Assembly: GCA_017404795.1 (NCBI GenBank) | Contig: JAFRBR010000014.1 | Coordinates: forward strand, 1-32,740 | Origin: Candidatus Saccharimonadota bacterium | GTDB lineage: Bacteria > Patescibacteriota > Saccharimonadia > Saccharimonadales > Saccharimonadaceae | Direction: 5' to 3' | Length of the DNA stretch: 32,740 bases | Shown here: one piece after another, positions 15,189-21,790 of the stretch | Numbering within the stretch: position 1 is the stretch's first letter | How the letters are laid out: every line of letters starts with the position of its first letter | The notes under the pieces: model-generated | Seen by the model: only the letters and a program-made list of their open reading frames with translations | The model's database searches: none | What the model was told of the DNA's origin: nothing | Made by a program: the position numbers and the translations under genes

Positions 15189-15786
15189 AATTGCTAGCAC
15201 TCCTACCGAAAAACTCTTTGGCTCCAAGACTCGGGCCAAACTCTTGCAATTATTTTTCGAAAACCCTGAAAAGTCCTTCTACGTCCGCGAAATGACCAGA
15301 GTCATCGAAGAGCAGATTAACTCCGTTCGTCGCGAGCTCAACAACCTCGACAGTATCGGAATTATTAAAAGCGAGACTTTTGATAACAAAATTTATTATT
15401 CAGCCAATAATAAACATCCCTTCACCCGTCCGCTTACCGAAATTTTCTCAAAAAAAGTTAGCCCACAACGTGGCCAAGAGTCGCCAACTAGCGCTTGGGA
15501 TGATTATATCCGTCCAGTCAAACACTATTTAAAGGGTCTAATCGTCACTAACCGTTTACCCGGCCAAGACGGCATCGACCTTCTCATTATTGGCAACGAC
15601 AAGACCAAAAAACTCACCCGCTGGGCCGAAGTAGTAGAGAAGAAACTTGGCAAACCGATTAATTACGTCATTATGTCACCAGACGATTTCACTTACCGCA
15701 AAAACGTCCGCGATCGTTTTATCGCCGAAGTCCTAGAAATGGAAATCTCAGAAATTATTGACCCAGATAATTTAATAAAATCATAA
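15181..15786 (+). CDS. Winged-helix regulator with nucleotidyltransferase-like C-domain
   Basis: Protein of 201 residues. Residues 1-80 are a winged helix-turn-helix (GSKTRAKLLQLFFENPEKSFYVREMTRVIEEQINSVRRELNNLDSIGIIKSE), of the kind that selects repressors with a beta wing (NKIYYSANNKHPF). Residues 110-200 resemble the MNT-type nucleotidyltransferase fold fused to such HTH domains in many CPR and archaeal proteins (GIDLLIIGNDKTKKL...EKKLGKPINYVIMSPDDFTYR). The catalytic GSFARG-x-SDID pattern is reduced to IDLLIIG, so catalysis is unlikely. A DNA-binding regulator is the best call; target unknown. It overlaps miaA by 8 bp and is followed at 10 bp by the MBL-like gene, so it belongs to the thrS-miaA operon. 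Confidence 0.65.
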   Translation: MSKIASTPTEKLFGSKTRAKLLQLFFENPEKSFYVREMTRVIEEQINSVRRELNNLDSIGIIKSETFDNKIYYSANNKHPFTRPLTEIFSKKVSPQRGQESPTSAWDDYIRPVKHYLKGLIVTNRLPGQDGIDLLIIGNDKTKKLTRWAEVVEKKLGKPINYVIMSPDDFTYRKNVRDRFIAEVLEMEISEIIDPDNLIKS

Positions 15787-15796
15787 GGAGCACCAA

Positions 15797-16243
15797 ATGT
15801 TCGAAATTGAAAGCAAAGACCAAGACGAAATCTCTATCACCACCAAAAAAACCACCATCAAATTTAACATTGCCGATGCCTCTATCGATGCTGGCCTCGC
15901 TGTCGGCAAAATCACCGGCCCCGGCGAATTCGAAATTGGCGATGTCAGCGTGCGTGGTATTGCCACCGAAAGCGGCAAGACTATTTATGATGTAGAAATT
16001 GGCGGGGTCCATATCGGCATCATCGGCAACATCGAAGAAAACCTCGACGACATCGTCGCCGACATCCTCTGCACCTCCTCTGTCCGCGCCATTCGCGAAA
16101 TCGAACCTAGGCTCATCATCGCCATGGGCAATGTCGACGCCATGGTCACAGATCTCAAACTCACCGCCCGTACCGAGAAGAAACTCAAAGTCAAAAATCT
16201 CGACTCTCTCCCCGTCACGAAGGAAGTAGTGGTGTTAAACTAA
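15797..16243 (+). CDS. Degenerate metallo-beta-lactamase-fold protein (no metal site)
   Basis: Protein of 148 residues. ITGPGEFEIGDVSVRGIATESGKTIYDVEIGGVHIGIIGNIEENLDD and IREIEPRLIIAMGNVDA match the C-terminal half of UlaG-like MBL-fold hydrolases (GPGEYEI...TIYLIEIDGLRIAHLGD...IEPRIVIPMHY). The N-terminal half that holds HxHxDH is missing: only about 40 residues precede GPGEFEI, and the terminal metal-binding His is replaced (AMGNVD). It is therefore expected to be inactive as a hydrolase. AAGGAG precedes the ATG at good distance. It lies between the wHTH gene and repeat copy 2. Confidence 0.6.
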   Translation: MFEIESKDQDEISITTKKTTIKFNIADASIDAGLAVGKITGPGEFEIGDVSVRGIATESGKTIYDVEIGGVHIGIIGNIEENLDDIVADILCTSSVRAIREIEPRLIIAMGNVDAMVTDLKLTARTEKKLKVKNLDSLPVTKEVVVLN

Positions 16244-16244
16244 A

Positions 16245-16349
16245 ATGAATACGACGGGTGACACGCTTGGAGGGGACCCCAAAAATGTTTTGCGAAGCAA
16301 AAATTTTTGGGGAGGAAAGCGGGGCAGGACCCGTCGGAGGATGATATGA
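16245..16349 (+). CDS. Possible 34-residue basic peptide encoded by repeat R1 copy 2
   Basis: ATG 16245 opens a frame through the whole repeat. It reads MNTTGDTLGGDPKN then LRSKNFWGGKRGRTRRR, and ends at a TGA that overlaps the M50 protease start (ATGA at 16346-16349). The same peptide, with one Ile/Val change, forms the N-terminus of the MiaA reading frame. There is no clear Shine-Dalgarno sequence, although the stop of the previous gene is 1 nt upstream, so reinitiation is possible. It may be only a by-product of the repeat sequence. Confidence 0.25.
   Translation: MNTTGDTLGGDPKNVLRSKNFWGGKRGRTRRRMI
16251..16337 (+). repeat. Structured repeat family R1, copy 2
   Basis: Nearly identical to copy 1. 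The closing helix is CGACGGGT / ACCCGTCG (16252-16259 with 16329-16336). The Shine-Dalgarno of the next gene, GGAGG (16336-16340), directly abuts and partly overlaps the closing helix, 5 bp before the ATG at 16346, so folding of the element could affect translation of the M50 gene. Confidence 0.85.
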
Positions 16350-16984
16350 ACATCGGCTACATTTTAATAATATTGATTATTGTTGTGGGGTCGGTAATTT
16401 TGCACGAGCTAGCTCATGGGGTGGTCGCCTATTGGCTGGGCGATCGTACCGCAAAGGATGCCGGTCGCTTGAGTCTAAATCCTATTAAACATATTGACCC
16501 CTTTATGTCTATTCTAGTACCAGTAGTTTTATATCTATTAAACGCCCCAGTTTTTGGCGGCGCTAAGCCTGTTCCGGTTAATTTTGCCAATCTCAAATGG
16601 CGCGAATGGGGCATGGCTTTAGTTGCTCTAGCCGGTCCAATGACCAATTTTCTTTTAGCGTTTATCTTTTTCTTGATTGGCCATTTTTCTGGCGCCCTTT
16701 ACGGCGCCGGCGGGGAAACAGTAGCTTTTATTTTTAGTGAGTCAGTCCTCATCAATCTGGGCTTTATGATTTTCAACCTTATCCCTATTCCACCCCTAGA
16801 CGGCTCTCGCGTCCTCTACGCCATCGCCCCAGACGGCTTCCGCAATATCCTCGCAACCATCGAACGCTACGGCATCATCATCGTCTACGCCTTGATCGTC
16901 CTCTTCGGCGAAGTCTTCTCCCATCTGATGATAAGCGGCATGCAGGGGATCCTCAACTTCTTCTATCTATTAGTTGGTGAGTGA
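16346..16984 (+). CDS. M50 family (site-2 type) membrane metalloprotease
   Basis: Protein of about 212 residues, an intramembrane zinc protease of the S2P/SpoIVFB-like group that cuts membrane substrates such as anti-sigma factors. The HELAHG zinc motif (His20, Glu21, His24) lies in the first membrane helix, and the third ligand is in NLIPIPPLDGSR (Asp near 154). Four to five membrane helices are present; no PDZ domain. ATG 16346 is chosen because the helix starts there and GGAGG is correctly placed; longer frames upstream run through the repeat. The stop codon lies inside the left arm of the following long hairpin. Confidence 0.88.
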   Translation: MNIGYILIILIIVVGSVILHELAHGVVAYWLGDRTAKDAGRLSLNPIKHIDPFMSILVPVVLYLLNAPVFGGAKPVPVNFANLKWREWGMALVALAGPMTNFLLAFIFFLIGHFSGALYGAGGETVAFIFSESVLINLGFMIFNLIPIPPLDGSRVLYAIAPDGFRNILATIERYGIIIVYALIVLFGEVFSHLMISGMQGILNFFYLLVGE

Positions 16985-17017
16985 TTAGTAATTTTGTGAG
17001 CATTGAGCAAGCCCGGT

Positions 17018-17030
17018 TATTTTTTACAAC
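17018..17030 (+). repeat. 13-mer TATTTTTTACAAC, site 1
   Basis: Exact 13-mer in the left half of hairpin R2 copy A, paired with site 2. Confidence 0.85.
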
Positions 17031-17082
17031 GGTCACGGATGAGTATCCTGTACTGAAATACAGGTACGAATCCGACTGACCC

Positions 17083-17095
17083 GTTGTAAAAAATA
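17083..17095 (-). repeat. 13-mer TATTTTTTACAAC, site 2 (reverse)
   Basis: Exact reverse complement of site 1, 52 nt downstream, forming the inner stem of R2 copy A. Confidence 0.85.
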
Positions 17096-17149
17096 ACATG
17101 GCGCGCAGCGAATCGCGAGCAAAATTACTAATCGCTCGCCCAGATGTGA

Positions 17150-17155
17150 TATAAT
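17150..17155 (+). promoter_or_regulatory. -10 box of the unassigned structured RNA
   Basis: TATAAT ending 8 nt before the first base of the RNA closing stem, so the transcript should begin at or near 17162-17164. Confidence 0.6.
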
Positions 17156-17163
17156 ATAACTAA

Positions 17164-17294
17164 GCCCCATTGGCAGCATGATTTTCCTGAATAATCATGT
17201 TATAGGGATTTCGTGGCACTGCACCCGTGGGTACAGAGCATAAGATTTTACCCACCTTGTATATATTACGGGGAAAACAGGCCAATGGGGTTTT
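17164..17294 (+). ncRNA. Unassigned structured RNA or 5' leader, about 130 nt
   Basis: Closing stem GCCCCATTGGC (17164-17174) with GCCAATGGGGT (17281-17291), perfect apart from one terminal G-U pair and followed by TTTT. Inside, CATGATT/AATCATG forms a 7-bp hairpin directly after the stem, and GTGGGTA/TACCCAC forms another; CCC before it and a downstream GGGG could extend it. It has its own -10 box. No start codon with a ribosome-binding site lies inside, and the next gene begins 15-18 nt after it. It lacks the SRP, tmRNA, TPP, SAM and cobalamin signatures I checked. A 6S-like RNA or a leader regulating the Nudix/RNase HI gene are both possible. Confidence 0.6.
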
Positions 17295-17302
17295 AAAGAA
17301 AA

Positions 17303-18154
17303 GTGGGCATGAAACAAAGAATTCGCGTAGTTGGTATTATCAAAAACGAAGAGGGGACCTTAGTTTTTAAGCGTAGCCGAGGCCGTAGTGAAGCCCCGGT
17401 TTTTTGGGAGCTTCCGACCGGTAAGATTAAATTCGGCGAACAACCCGAAGAAGCCATGGCTCGATCACTTACCGAGTATACTGGCCTAATCGCCAACTCC
17501 GTCAAGCTAAAAGACGTTATTACCTTTCTTGCCCCCGAAGGTGCCAGCCAATTAAGTAATCTCTATATCATCTACGAACTCAATATCGAGGGAGAATTGA
17601 AACCCACTCCGCGCGACCGCTACACCGCCTATAAATTTGTAAAAGATTTTGTTGCCGCTCATACTCACCTCAGCGAAACCACCACCTCAGTGCTAGAAAT
17701 AGAAGAAGGCAAAATCGCTACCAACCATACCACCGCTCGCGACACCGCCAACGGCATTACCATCAATGTCGACGGTGCTTCACGTGGCAATCCCGGTCCA
17801 TCTGGCATCGGCTATTGCATTTACGATAACAATCACATCATCGAACGGGGCGGGGAATTTATCGGTTTCGCCACCTCTAGGCTAGCCGAATATCTTGCTA
17901 TGAGAAAAGGCGTTGAGCGCGCCATCGAGCTAGGCTATAAAACTGTCAAATTCGTCTCCGATAGCCTGATGGTAGTGAATCAGCTCAACGGCGTTTTTTC
18001 TATCAAAAATCAAGATATCATCCTTGTTTATCAGGATATCCAGGGCAAATTAGACCAATTTGAGGCTGTCTCTTTCTCCCACGTCTCTCGCTCGCAGAAT
18101 ATGCTCGCCGATGCCGAAGCCAACGCCGCTATTGATAAAATTTTAGCAAAATGA
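17303..18154 (+). CDS. Nudix-like domain fused to RNase HI
   Basis: Protein of 281-283 residues; GTG 17303 or ATG 17309 are both possible, and ribosome-binding signals are weak. Residues about 1-118 resemble a Nudix hydrolase, but the Nudix box is degraded: G(x5)E is kept (GKIKFGE), while REUxEExGU reads RSLTEYTGL, so two catalytic positions are replaced. Residues about 150-283 are RNase HI with the four acidic residues: VDGASRGNPG, LAEYLAMRKG, VSDSLMVVNQL and MLADAEANAA. It would remove RNA from RNA-DNA hybrids. The Nudix-like part is probably a binding or structural domain. It ends directly at the rnpB promoter, whose -10 begins the base after its TGA. Confidence 0.82.
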   Translation: MGMKQRIRVVGIIKNEEGTLVFKRSRGRSEAPVFWELPTGKIKFGEQPEEAMARSLTEYTGLIANSVKLKDVITFLAPEGASQLSNLYIIYELNIEGELKPTPRDRYTAYKFVKDFVAAHTHLSETTTSVLEIEEGKIATNHTTARDTANGITINVDGASRGNPGPSGIGYCIYDNNHIIERGGEFIGFATSRLAEYLAMRKGVERAIELGYKTVKFVSDSLMVVNQLNGVFSIKNQDIILVYQDIQGKLDQFEAVSFSHVSRSQNMLADAEANAAIDKILAK

Positions 18155-18160
18155 TATAAT
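18155..18160 (+). promoter_or_regulatory. -10 box of rnpB
   Basis: TATAAT immediately after the upstream stop codon and 6 nt before the RNase P RNA 5' stem. Confidence 0.65.
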
Positions 18161-18166
18161 ATCCCC

Positions 18167-18502
18167 GAGCCTGAAAGACAATCGCTTTAAATAAGAGGAA
18201 AGTCCGGGCAACATAGAGCAGGGTAGTCGCTAACAGCGACCGTCCGTAAGGATAGGGAAAGTACCACAGAGACAATACTGCCCACCGGTTTTACCAGGGG
18301 CGATGGTGAAAAGAGTGGGGTAAGAGCCCACAGCGTACGGTAGCGATACAGTGCGGAGGCAAACCCTACCTGTTGCAAGGAGCGCTAGGTCACCTTAGCT
18401 CGAGGATGCGCGTTTACCGCTAGAGTACTATAGCAATGTAGTGCCAAGATAGATGATTGTCGGTCTCTTACGAGATTACAGAACCCGGCTTAATGACGGC
18501 TC
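18167..18502 (+). ncRNA. rnpB: RNase P RNA
   Basis: Catalytic RNA that removes tRNA 5' leaders. It has the universal P4 5' region GAGGAAAGTCCGGGC near 18195-18209, GGTAAGAGCCCAC near 18319, GGCAAACCCTACC, and the 3' P4 strand ACAGAACCCGGCTTA near 18478. The P1 stem is GAGCC (18167-18171) with GGCTC (18498-18502). The length of about 336 nt and the helix order fit the bacterial A type. Confidence 0.95.
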
Positions 18503-18509
18503 ATTTATC

Positions 18510-18543
18510 AAAAAACCACCCGAAAGGGTGGCTTTTTGTTTTT
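18510..18543. terminator. Bidirectional intrinsic terminator
   Basis: CCACCC-GAAA-GGGTGG with a run of A on the left and of T on the right, so it can stop both rnpB (plus) and the convergent infC-rpmI-rplT-rpmB operon (minus). Confidence 0.85.
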
Positions 18544-18553
18544 GTCAGCCAAA

Positions 18554-18781
18554 TTACTTCTTCGCTTTCTTCGTTGCGGCTTCTTTCGGGCTTTCAATCA
18601 GCCCCTTCTTCCTAAGAGTGCGCAGAGCCGAAGCCGAAATATTACACTTTACCTTTTGACCATTAATAATCAAAGTCCGTTTAGATACATTTGGCTTAAA
18701 AACCTTCCTAGTATGGCGCTGAGAGAAGGAAACATTGTGACCATACATCTTGCCTTTACCAGTAATTTCACAAATTGCCAT
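18554..18781 (-). CDS. rpmB: Ribosomal protein bL28
   Basis: 75 residues of the 50S subunit. It has the typical MAICEITGKGKMYGHNVSFSQRHTRKVFKPN start and TLIINGQKVKCNISASALRTLRKKG core, with a basic tail. It is the last gene of the infC operon (1 nt after rplT), an addition to the usual infC-rpmI-rplT set. Confidence 0.95.
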   Translation of the reverse strand: MAICEITGKGKMYGHNVSFSQRHTRKVFKPNVSKRTLIINGQKVKCNISASALRTLRKKGLIESPKEAATKKAKK

Positions 18782-18782
18782 C

Positions 18783-19130
18783 TTATTTCTCCTTCACCGT
18801 ATTAACAATTTTCTTAAATGCCTCAGGGTTATTTACGGCGAGATCAGCCAAAATCTTACGATCCACCCCAATATTTTTAGCCTTCATCCCCGCAATCAGC
18901 TGAGAATAAGACATACCCAGCTCCCGGGAAGCATTATTAATCCGAGTAATCCACAGAGCTCGGAGATCGCGCTTGCGGTTGCGTCGGTCGCGATAACTAT
19001 AAGACAAAGCCTTAATCACGCCTTGCTTACCTAGGCGATAACTGCGGCGACGATAGTGCTGCATCCCCTTAGTCTGGTTTAATAATTTCTTGTGTTTCGC
19101 GCGTGCCGCGACACCTCTTTTTACTCTCAT
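18783..19130 (-). CDS. rplT: Ribosomal protein bL20
   Basis: 115 residues, early assembly protein of the 50S subunit. MRVKRGVAARAKHKKLL, GMQHYRRRSYRLGKQ and RDRRNRKRDLRALWITRINNA are diagnostic. In other bacteria bL20 represses its own operon through the leader of rpmI. It starts 1 nt after the rpmI stop. Confidence 0.96.
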   Translation of the reverse strand: MRVKRGVAARAKHKKLLNQTKGMQHYRRRSYRLGKQGVIKALSYSYRDRRNRKRDLRALWITRINNASRELGMSYSQLIAGMKAKNIGVDRKILADLAVNNPEAFKKIVNTVKEK

Positions 19131-19131
19131 A

Positions 19132-19326
19132 TTACACTCCTAAAGCCCGTTTAACGTTTTTCTTAATTTTGCCATTTACCCCCGCAGCAGTCTTGATGTT
19201 GCGCTTCCTGGCTTTAGATTTTTTGGCGAGAATATGATTCCCAAAAGCCCGCTCCCGAACTAGTTTGCCCGAGCCGGTCACCTTGATCCGCTTGGCGGTG
19301 CCTTTATGCGTCTTTAATTTCGGCAT
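19132..19326 (-). CDS. rpmI: Ribosomal protein bL35
   Basis: 64 residues, very basic, starting [22 protein letters not shown], typical of bL35. AAAGGAAATT precedes the ATG. The 62-nt gap to infC contains GGCCGGC and could hold an L20-responsive structure, which I cannot demonstrate. Confidence 0.95.
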   Translation of the reverse strand: MPKLKTHKGTAKRIKVTGSGKLVRERAFGNHILAKKSKARKRNIKTAAGVNGKIKKNVKRALGV

Positions 19327-19388
19327 AATTTCCTTTCGTTAAAATTATTATTAAAAGTACGACCAGCCGGCCTAAGAAAAGTAGGAAA

Positions 19389-19907
19389 TTACTTTTTTCG
19401 TACCTGTACTGATAGGTTGCGTCCACTCATGTGCGGTGTCCCCTCCATCACGACGTCATCACCAAGCAGGGAAACAACTTTGTTCAAGAGTTCATTCCCA
19501 ATCTCTTTATGTGCCATTTCGCGCCCCCGGAAAATAATCATTATCTTCACGCGATCGCCATCATCGAGGAATTTGCGCATTTTGCGGACTTTAATGTTAA
19601 GGTCGTTATCGGAAATCTTCAGGCCAATCTTCATCTGCTTCAACTCGGATTGTTTTTCGCGAGCCTTCTTGCGATTTTTGGCCTCCTCCTTCATCTTTTG
19701 GTATTGGTATTTACCCCAATCGATGATTTTCACGACCGGCGGATTAGCATTGGCGGCAATCTCCACCAAATCTACTCCCTGTTCCTTCGCGAGAAGTTGG
19801 GCGTCACGGCTAGACATTATTCCTAGCTGTTCACCACTAGAACCGATTACGCGGACCTCCGGATAACGAATCTGTTCGTTCAACTTAGTCCGTGGTTTGT
19901 TTTTGAT
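19389..19907 (-). CDS. infC: Translation initiation factor IF-3, apparent AUC start
   Basis: IF-3 checks initiator codons on the 30S subunit. The protein has the N-domain (RTKLNEQIRYPEVRVIGSSGEQLGIMSSRDAQLLAKEQGVDLVEIA), a basic linker and the C-domain (KIGLKISDNDLNIKVRKMRKFLDDGDRVKIMIIFRGREMAH). The frame stays open upstream to ATG at 19955, but the promoter -10 box (19949-19944) lies inside that extension, so the ATG is not transcribed. Between the predicted start site (about 19937) and the conserved domain there is no ATG, GTG or TTG. AAAGGA (19918-19913) stands 5 nt before ATC at 19907 (2 nt before another ATC at 19910). A non-canonical AUU/AUC/AUA start used for autoregulation is established for infC in several bacteria. 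Confidence 0.88.
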   Translation of the reverse strand: MKNKPRTKLNEQIRYPEVRVIGSSGEQLGIMSSRDAQLLAKEQGVDLVEIAANANPPVVKIIDWGKYQYQKMKEEAKNRKKAREKQSELKQMKIGLKISDNDLNIKVRKMRKFLDDGDRVKIMIIFRGREMAHKEIGNELLNKVVSLLGDDVVMEGTPHMSGRNLSVQVRKK

Positions 19908-19943
19908 GATAGTCCTTTCTTCTCTTGAATTAACCTGTAAAAC

Positions 19944-19972
19944 ATTATACATCACCGTCTCCGAAAAGTCAA
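19944..19972 (-). promoter_or_regulatory. infC operon promoter
   Basis: On the minus strand TTGACT (19972-19967), 17-bp spacer, TATAAT (19949-19944). It lies across the 3' end of comM. Confidence 0.85.
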
Positions 19973-21460
19973 TGCTTCCGTTAGGTGTTTTGCTAGAATC
20001 ATTTCAGCGCCGTCCAGGTCGGCAATGGTTTGCGCTACCTTGATGGTCTTAAAATATGCCCGCGCCGAAAGTTCCAACTGTTCCGAGGCCCCAGCCAGTA
20101 TTTTTTCAGCCGCCGGCTCCATCTTGAGTAGCTGAGAAACCTCAAAGGATGAAAGGGAACTATTATACTTGCCGTCTTGACCGTAGCGGGCCCTCTGACG
20201 AGCAATCGCCCCTGTAATAGTATTTTTTACAACATTATGTTCGGTGGCTGTACTAGGTAAAGGTGCTCGCAAGTCCGCATTATTCACTTTTTCTACGCTA
20301 ATGTTCATATCTATCCGGTCAAATAGCGGACCAGACAACTTTTTCTGGTAATTCTGAATCTGTGTTTCAGTACATTTACACTCATGCGTCGGATCTCCCA
20401 GATAACCACAGGGGCAGGGGTTCATCGTCGCCACCAGCATAAAATCTGCCGGATAAACCGATTTGCGATTAGCTCGCGATATCGTAATCTGTTTGTCCTC
20501 TAGAGGCTGCCGGAGTGCTTCTAGCACCGAGCGAGGAAATTCCGGTATTTCATCCAAAAACAAAATCCCTTTATGCGCTAGAGAAATCTCCCCCGGTCCC
20601 GTTGCTCCTCCAATCACCGAAGGAGCCGAAGCTGTATGATGAGGGCTCCTAAACGGCCTACTAGTCACCGCTTCTCCAGTCGTTAAGCCAGCAATAGAGT
20701 ATAGTTTGGTGATATCTATCATTTCATCAGGGGTCAAATCCGGCAGAAGATTAGCTCCCGCTTTGGCCAGCAGAGTTTTGCCGGCCCCTGGTGGACCCGA
20801 TATCAGAATATTATGATGTCCTGCAATTGCAATTTCCATTGCCCGTTTGGCCAACTTTTGCCCCCTTATATGATCCAAAATTGGCTCTTTAGTCTCATTT
20901 TTGGCCCCTCCTGGCGTTTTACCATCCATCATGGCTTGTGGGAGGGTAACTTGGTTTTTGAGGGCCAAAAACAGTTCCTGTAAAGTCGCTACCCCATAGA
21001 CAGTCATTTCTGGCACCAATGCCGCTTGAGGCAGGTTTTTTACCGGTACATATATTTCTTGGTAGCCAGCTTTCTTCGCTGTCTCTACGATATTAATAAT
21101 CCCCCTTACCGGTTTCACTTCTCCATCAAGCGACAACTCCCCCACGAACATTTTGCCCCGAGTGTCGCTTCTGATCAGTTGCCCAGACAACACCAACACC
21201 GATAAAGCTATCGGTAAATCTAGATAGGCCCCGTCTTTAGGTAGCTCCGCTGGCGCCAAATTGATGGTCACCTTTTTATCGGGGAACGAGAAATCGGAGT
21301 TCACAATCGCACTTCGCACCCGCTCTCGCGCCTCGTTAATAGTTTTATTTGCCATGCCCACAATATTGAAAGCTGGTAGTCCTTTATTCATATCACCCTC
21401 GACTTCGACCAACTTTCCCGCGAAGCCGTAGGGCACAACTGAATGTATTTTACTTATCAT
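19952..21460 (-). CDS. comM: ComM/YifB Mg-chelatase-like AAA+ ATPase
   Basis: 502 residues. ComM is a hexameric helicase that promotes branch migration when transformed DNA recombines; the family is also called YifB. It has the N-terminal Lon-protease-like domain (VVPYGFAGKLVEVEGDMNKGLPAFNIVGMANK), Walker A GPPGAGKT, Walker B GILFLDEIPEFPRSVLEALRQPLED, and the cysteine cluster MNPCPCGYLGDPTHECKCT. ATG 21460 is chosen because the family starts at MISKIHSV; the longer frame would add about 42 unrelated residues and cross the promoter. The gene contains one copy of the 13-mer TATTTTTTACAAC. With no other competence gene in the window, a role in transformation is inference from the family. Confidence 0.92.
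   Translation of the reverse strand: MISKIHSVVPYGFAGKLVEVEGDMNKGLPAFNIVGMANKTINEARERVRSAIVNSDFSFPDKKVTINLAPAELPKDGAYLDLPIALSVLVLSGQLIRSDTRGKMFVGELSLDGEVKPVRGIINIVETAKKAGYQEIYVPVKNLPQAALVPEMTVYGVATLQELFLALKNQVTLPQAMMDGKTPGGAKNETKEPILDHIRGQKLAKRAMEIAIAGHHNILISGPPGAGKTLLAKAGANLLPDLTPDEMIDITKLYSIAGLTTGEAVTSRPFRSPHHTASAPSVIGGATGPGEISLAHKGILFLDEIPEFPRSVLEALRQPLEDKQITISRANRKSVYPADFMLVATMNPCPCGYLGDPTHECKCTETQIQNYQKKLSGPLFDRIDMNISVEKVNNADLRAPLPSTATEHNVVKNTITGAIARQRARYGQDGKYNSSLSSFEVSQLLKMEPAAEKILAGASEQLELSARAYFKTIKVAQTIADLDGAEMILAKHLTEALTFRRR
20221..20233 (+). repeat. 13-mer TATTTTTTACAAC, site 3 (inside comM)
   Basis: Exact copy within the comM reading frame, encoding the segment NVVKNT on the other strand. 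Confidence 0.8.
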
Positions 21461-21467
21461 GTCTAGC

Positions 21468-21496
21468 TTACTATCACGAACGTGTGAATTTTTCAA
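21468..21496 (-). promoter_or_regulatory. comM promoter (leaderless)
   Basis: On the minus strand TTGAAA (21496-21491), 17-bp spacer ending in TGA, then TAGTAA (21473-21468), a weak -10 helped by the TGn extension. The -10 ends 7 nt before the comM ATG, predicting a leaderless mRNA. Confidence 0.45.
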
Positions 21497-21605
21497 CCCC
21501 CCCACCCCACTTGCCGGATTTTTGGGCTTTTTTATACTCCAAAATTCACCAAAAATGCTTGTGGAAAACTTTCCAAAAAAATACAAAAATTGTTCAAAAA
21601 AAGTA

Positions 21606-21634
21606 TTGACATTAGCATTTTTAGGCGTTATAAT
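21606..21634 (+). promoter_or_regulatory. Perfect consensus promoter of a candidate sRNA
   Basis: TTGACA (21606-21611), 17-bp spacer, TATAAT (21629-21634): a full consensus sigma-70 promoter, the strongest in the window. Confidence 0.9.
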
Positions 21635-21640
21635 AGGGGT

Positions 21641-21755
21641 AGCTTTTGAATAAAAAAATTATACAAAAGCCAAAAATAAAAATTTAGCCAAAATAACTCC
21701 ACACTCTACTTAAGAAGACCGGTTTTCCTCGCAGTTACCGGTCTTCTTCTATTGT
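21641..21755 (+). ncRNA. Candidate small RNA, about 110 nt
   Basis: The consensus promoter starts a transcript near 21641. It runs through about 70 nt of A-rich, unstructured sequence with no ATG and no ribosome-binding site, and ends in a perfect 12-bp hairpin. No reading frame of useful length lies within it. The 13-nt hairpin loop TTTTCCTCGCAGT contains CCTC, complementary to Shine-Dalgarno-type GAGG. It does not drive tmRNA, which has its own promoter after the hairpin. The first 150 nt of the 21461-21790 gap (21461-21605) hold only the comM promoter. Confidence 0.55.
21712..21748 (+). terminator. Hairpin terminator of the candidate sRNA
   Basis: AAGAAGACCGGT (21712-21723) and ACCGGTCTTCTT (21737-21748) pair perfectly over 12 bp. 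The 3' arm and tail are pyrimidine-rich (TCTTCTTCTATTG), though without a pure T run. Confidence 0.65.
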
Positions 21756-21780
21756 CAAATGCTTAATAATATGATAAAAT
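21752..21780 (+). promoter_or_regulatory. tmRNA promoter
   Basis: TTGTCA (21752-21757), 17-bp spacer, TAAAAT (21775-21780), ending 10 nt before the mature tmRNA 5' end. Confidence 0.7.
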
Positions 21781-21790
21781 TAAACAAGTT

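Larger units (their letters stand above)
16979..17137. repeat. Long hairpin element family R2, copy A
   Basis: Outer arms of 23 nt (16979-17001 and 17115-17137) pair with few mismatches. Inside lies a second inverted pair, GTTATTTTTTACAAC (17016-17030) and GTTGTAAAAAATAAC (17083-17097), around a smaller CCTGTA/TACAGG hairpin. Between the arms are the shared segments GAGCATTGAGCAAGCCC and TGGCGCG. The left arm contains the M50 stop codon, and the right arm ends 12 nt before the next -10 box. It is likely a two-way terminator or insulator. Copy B is at 26.5 kb. Confidence 0.85.
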
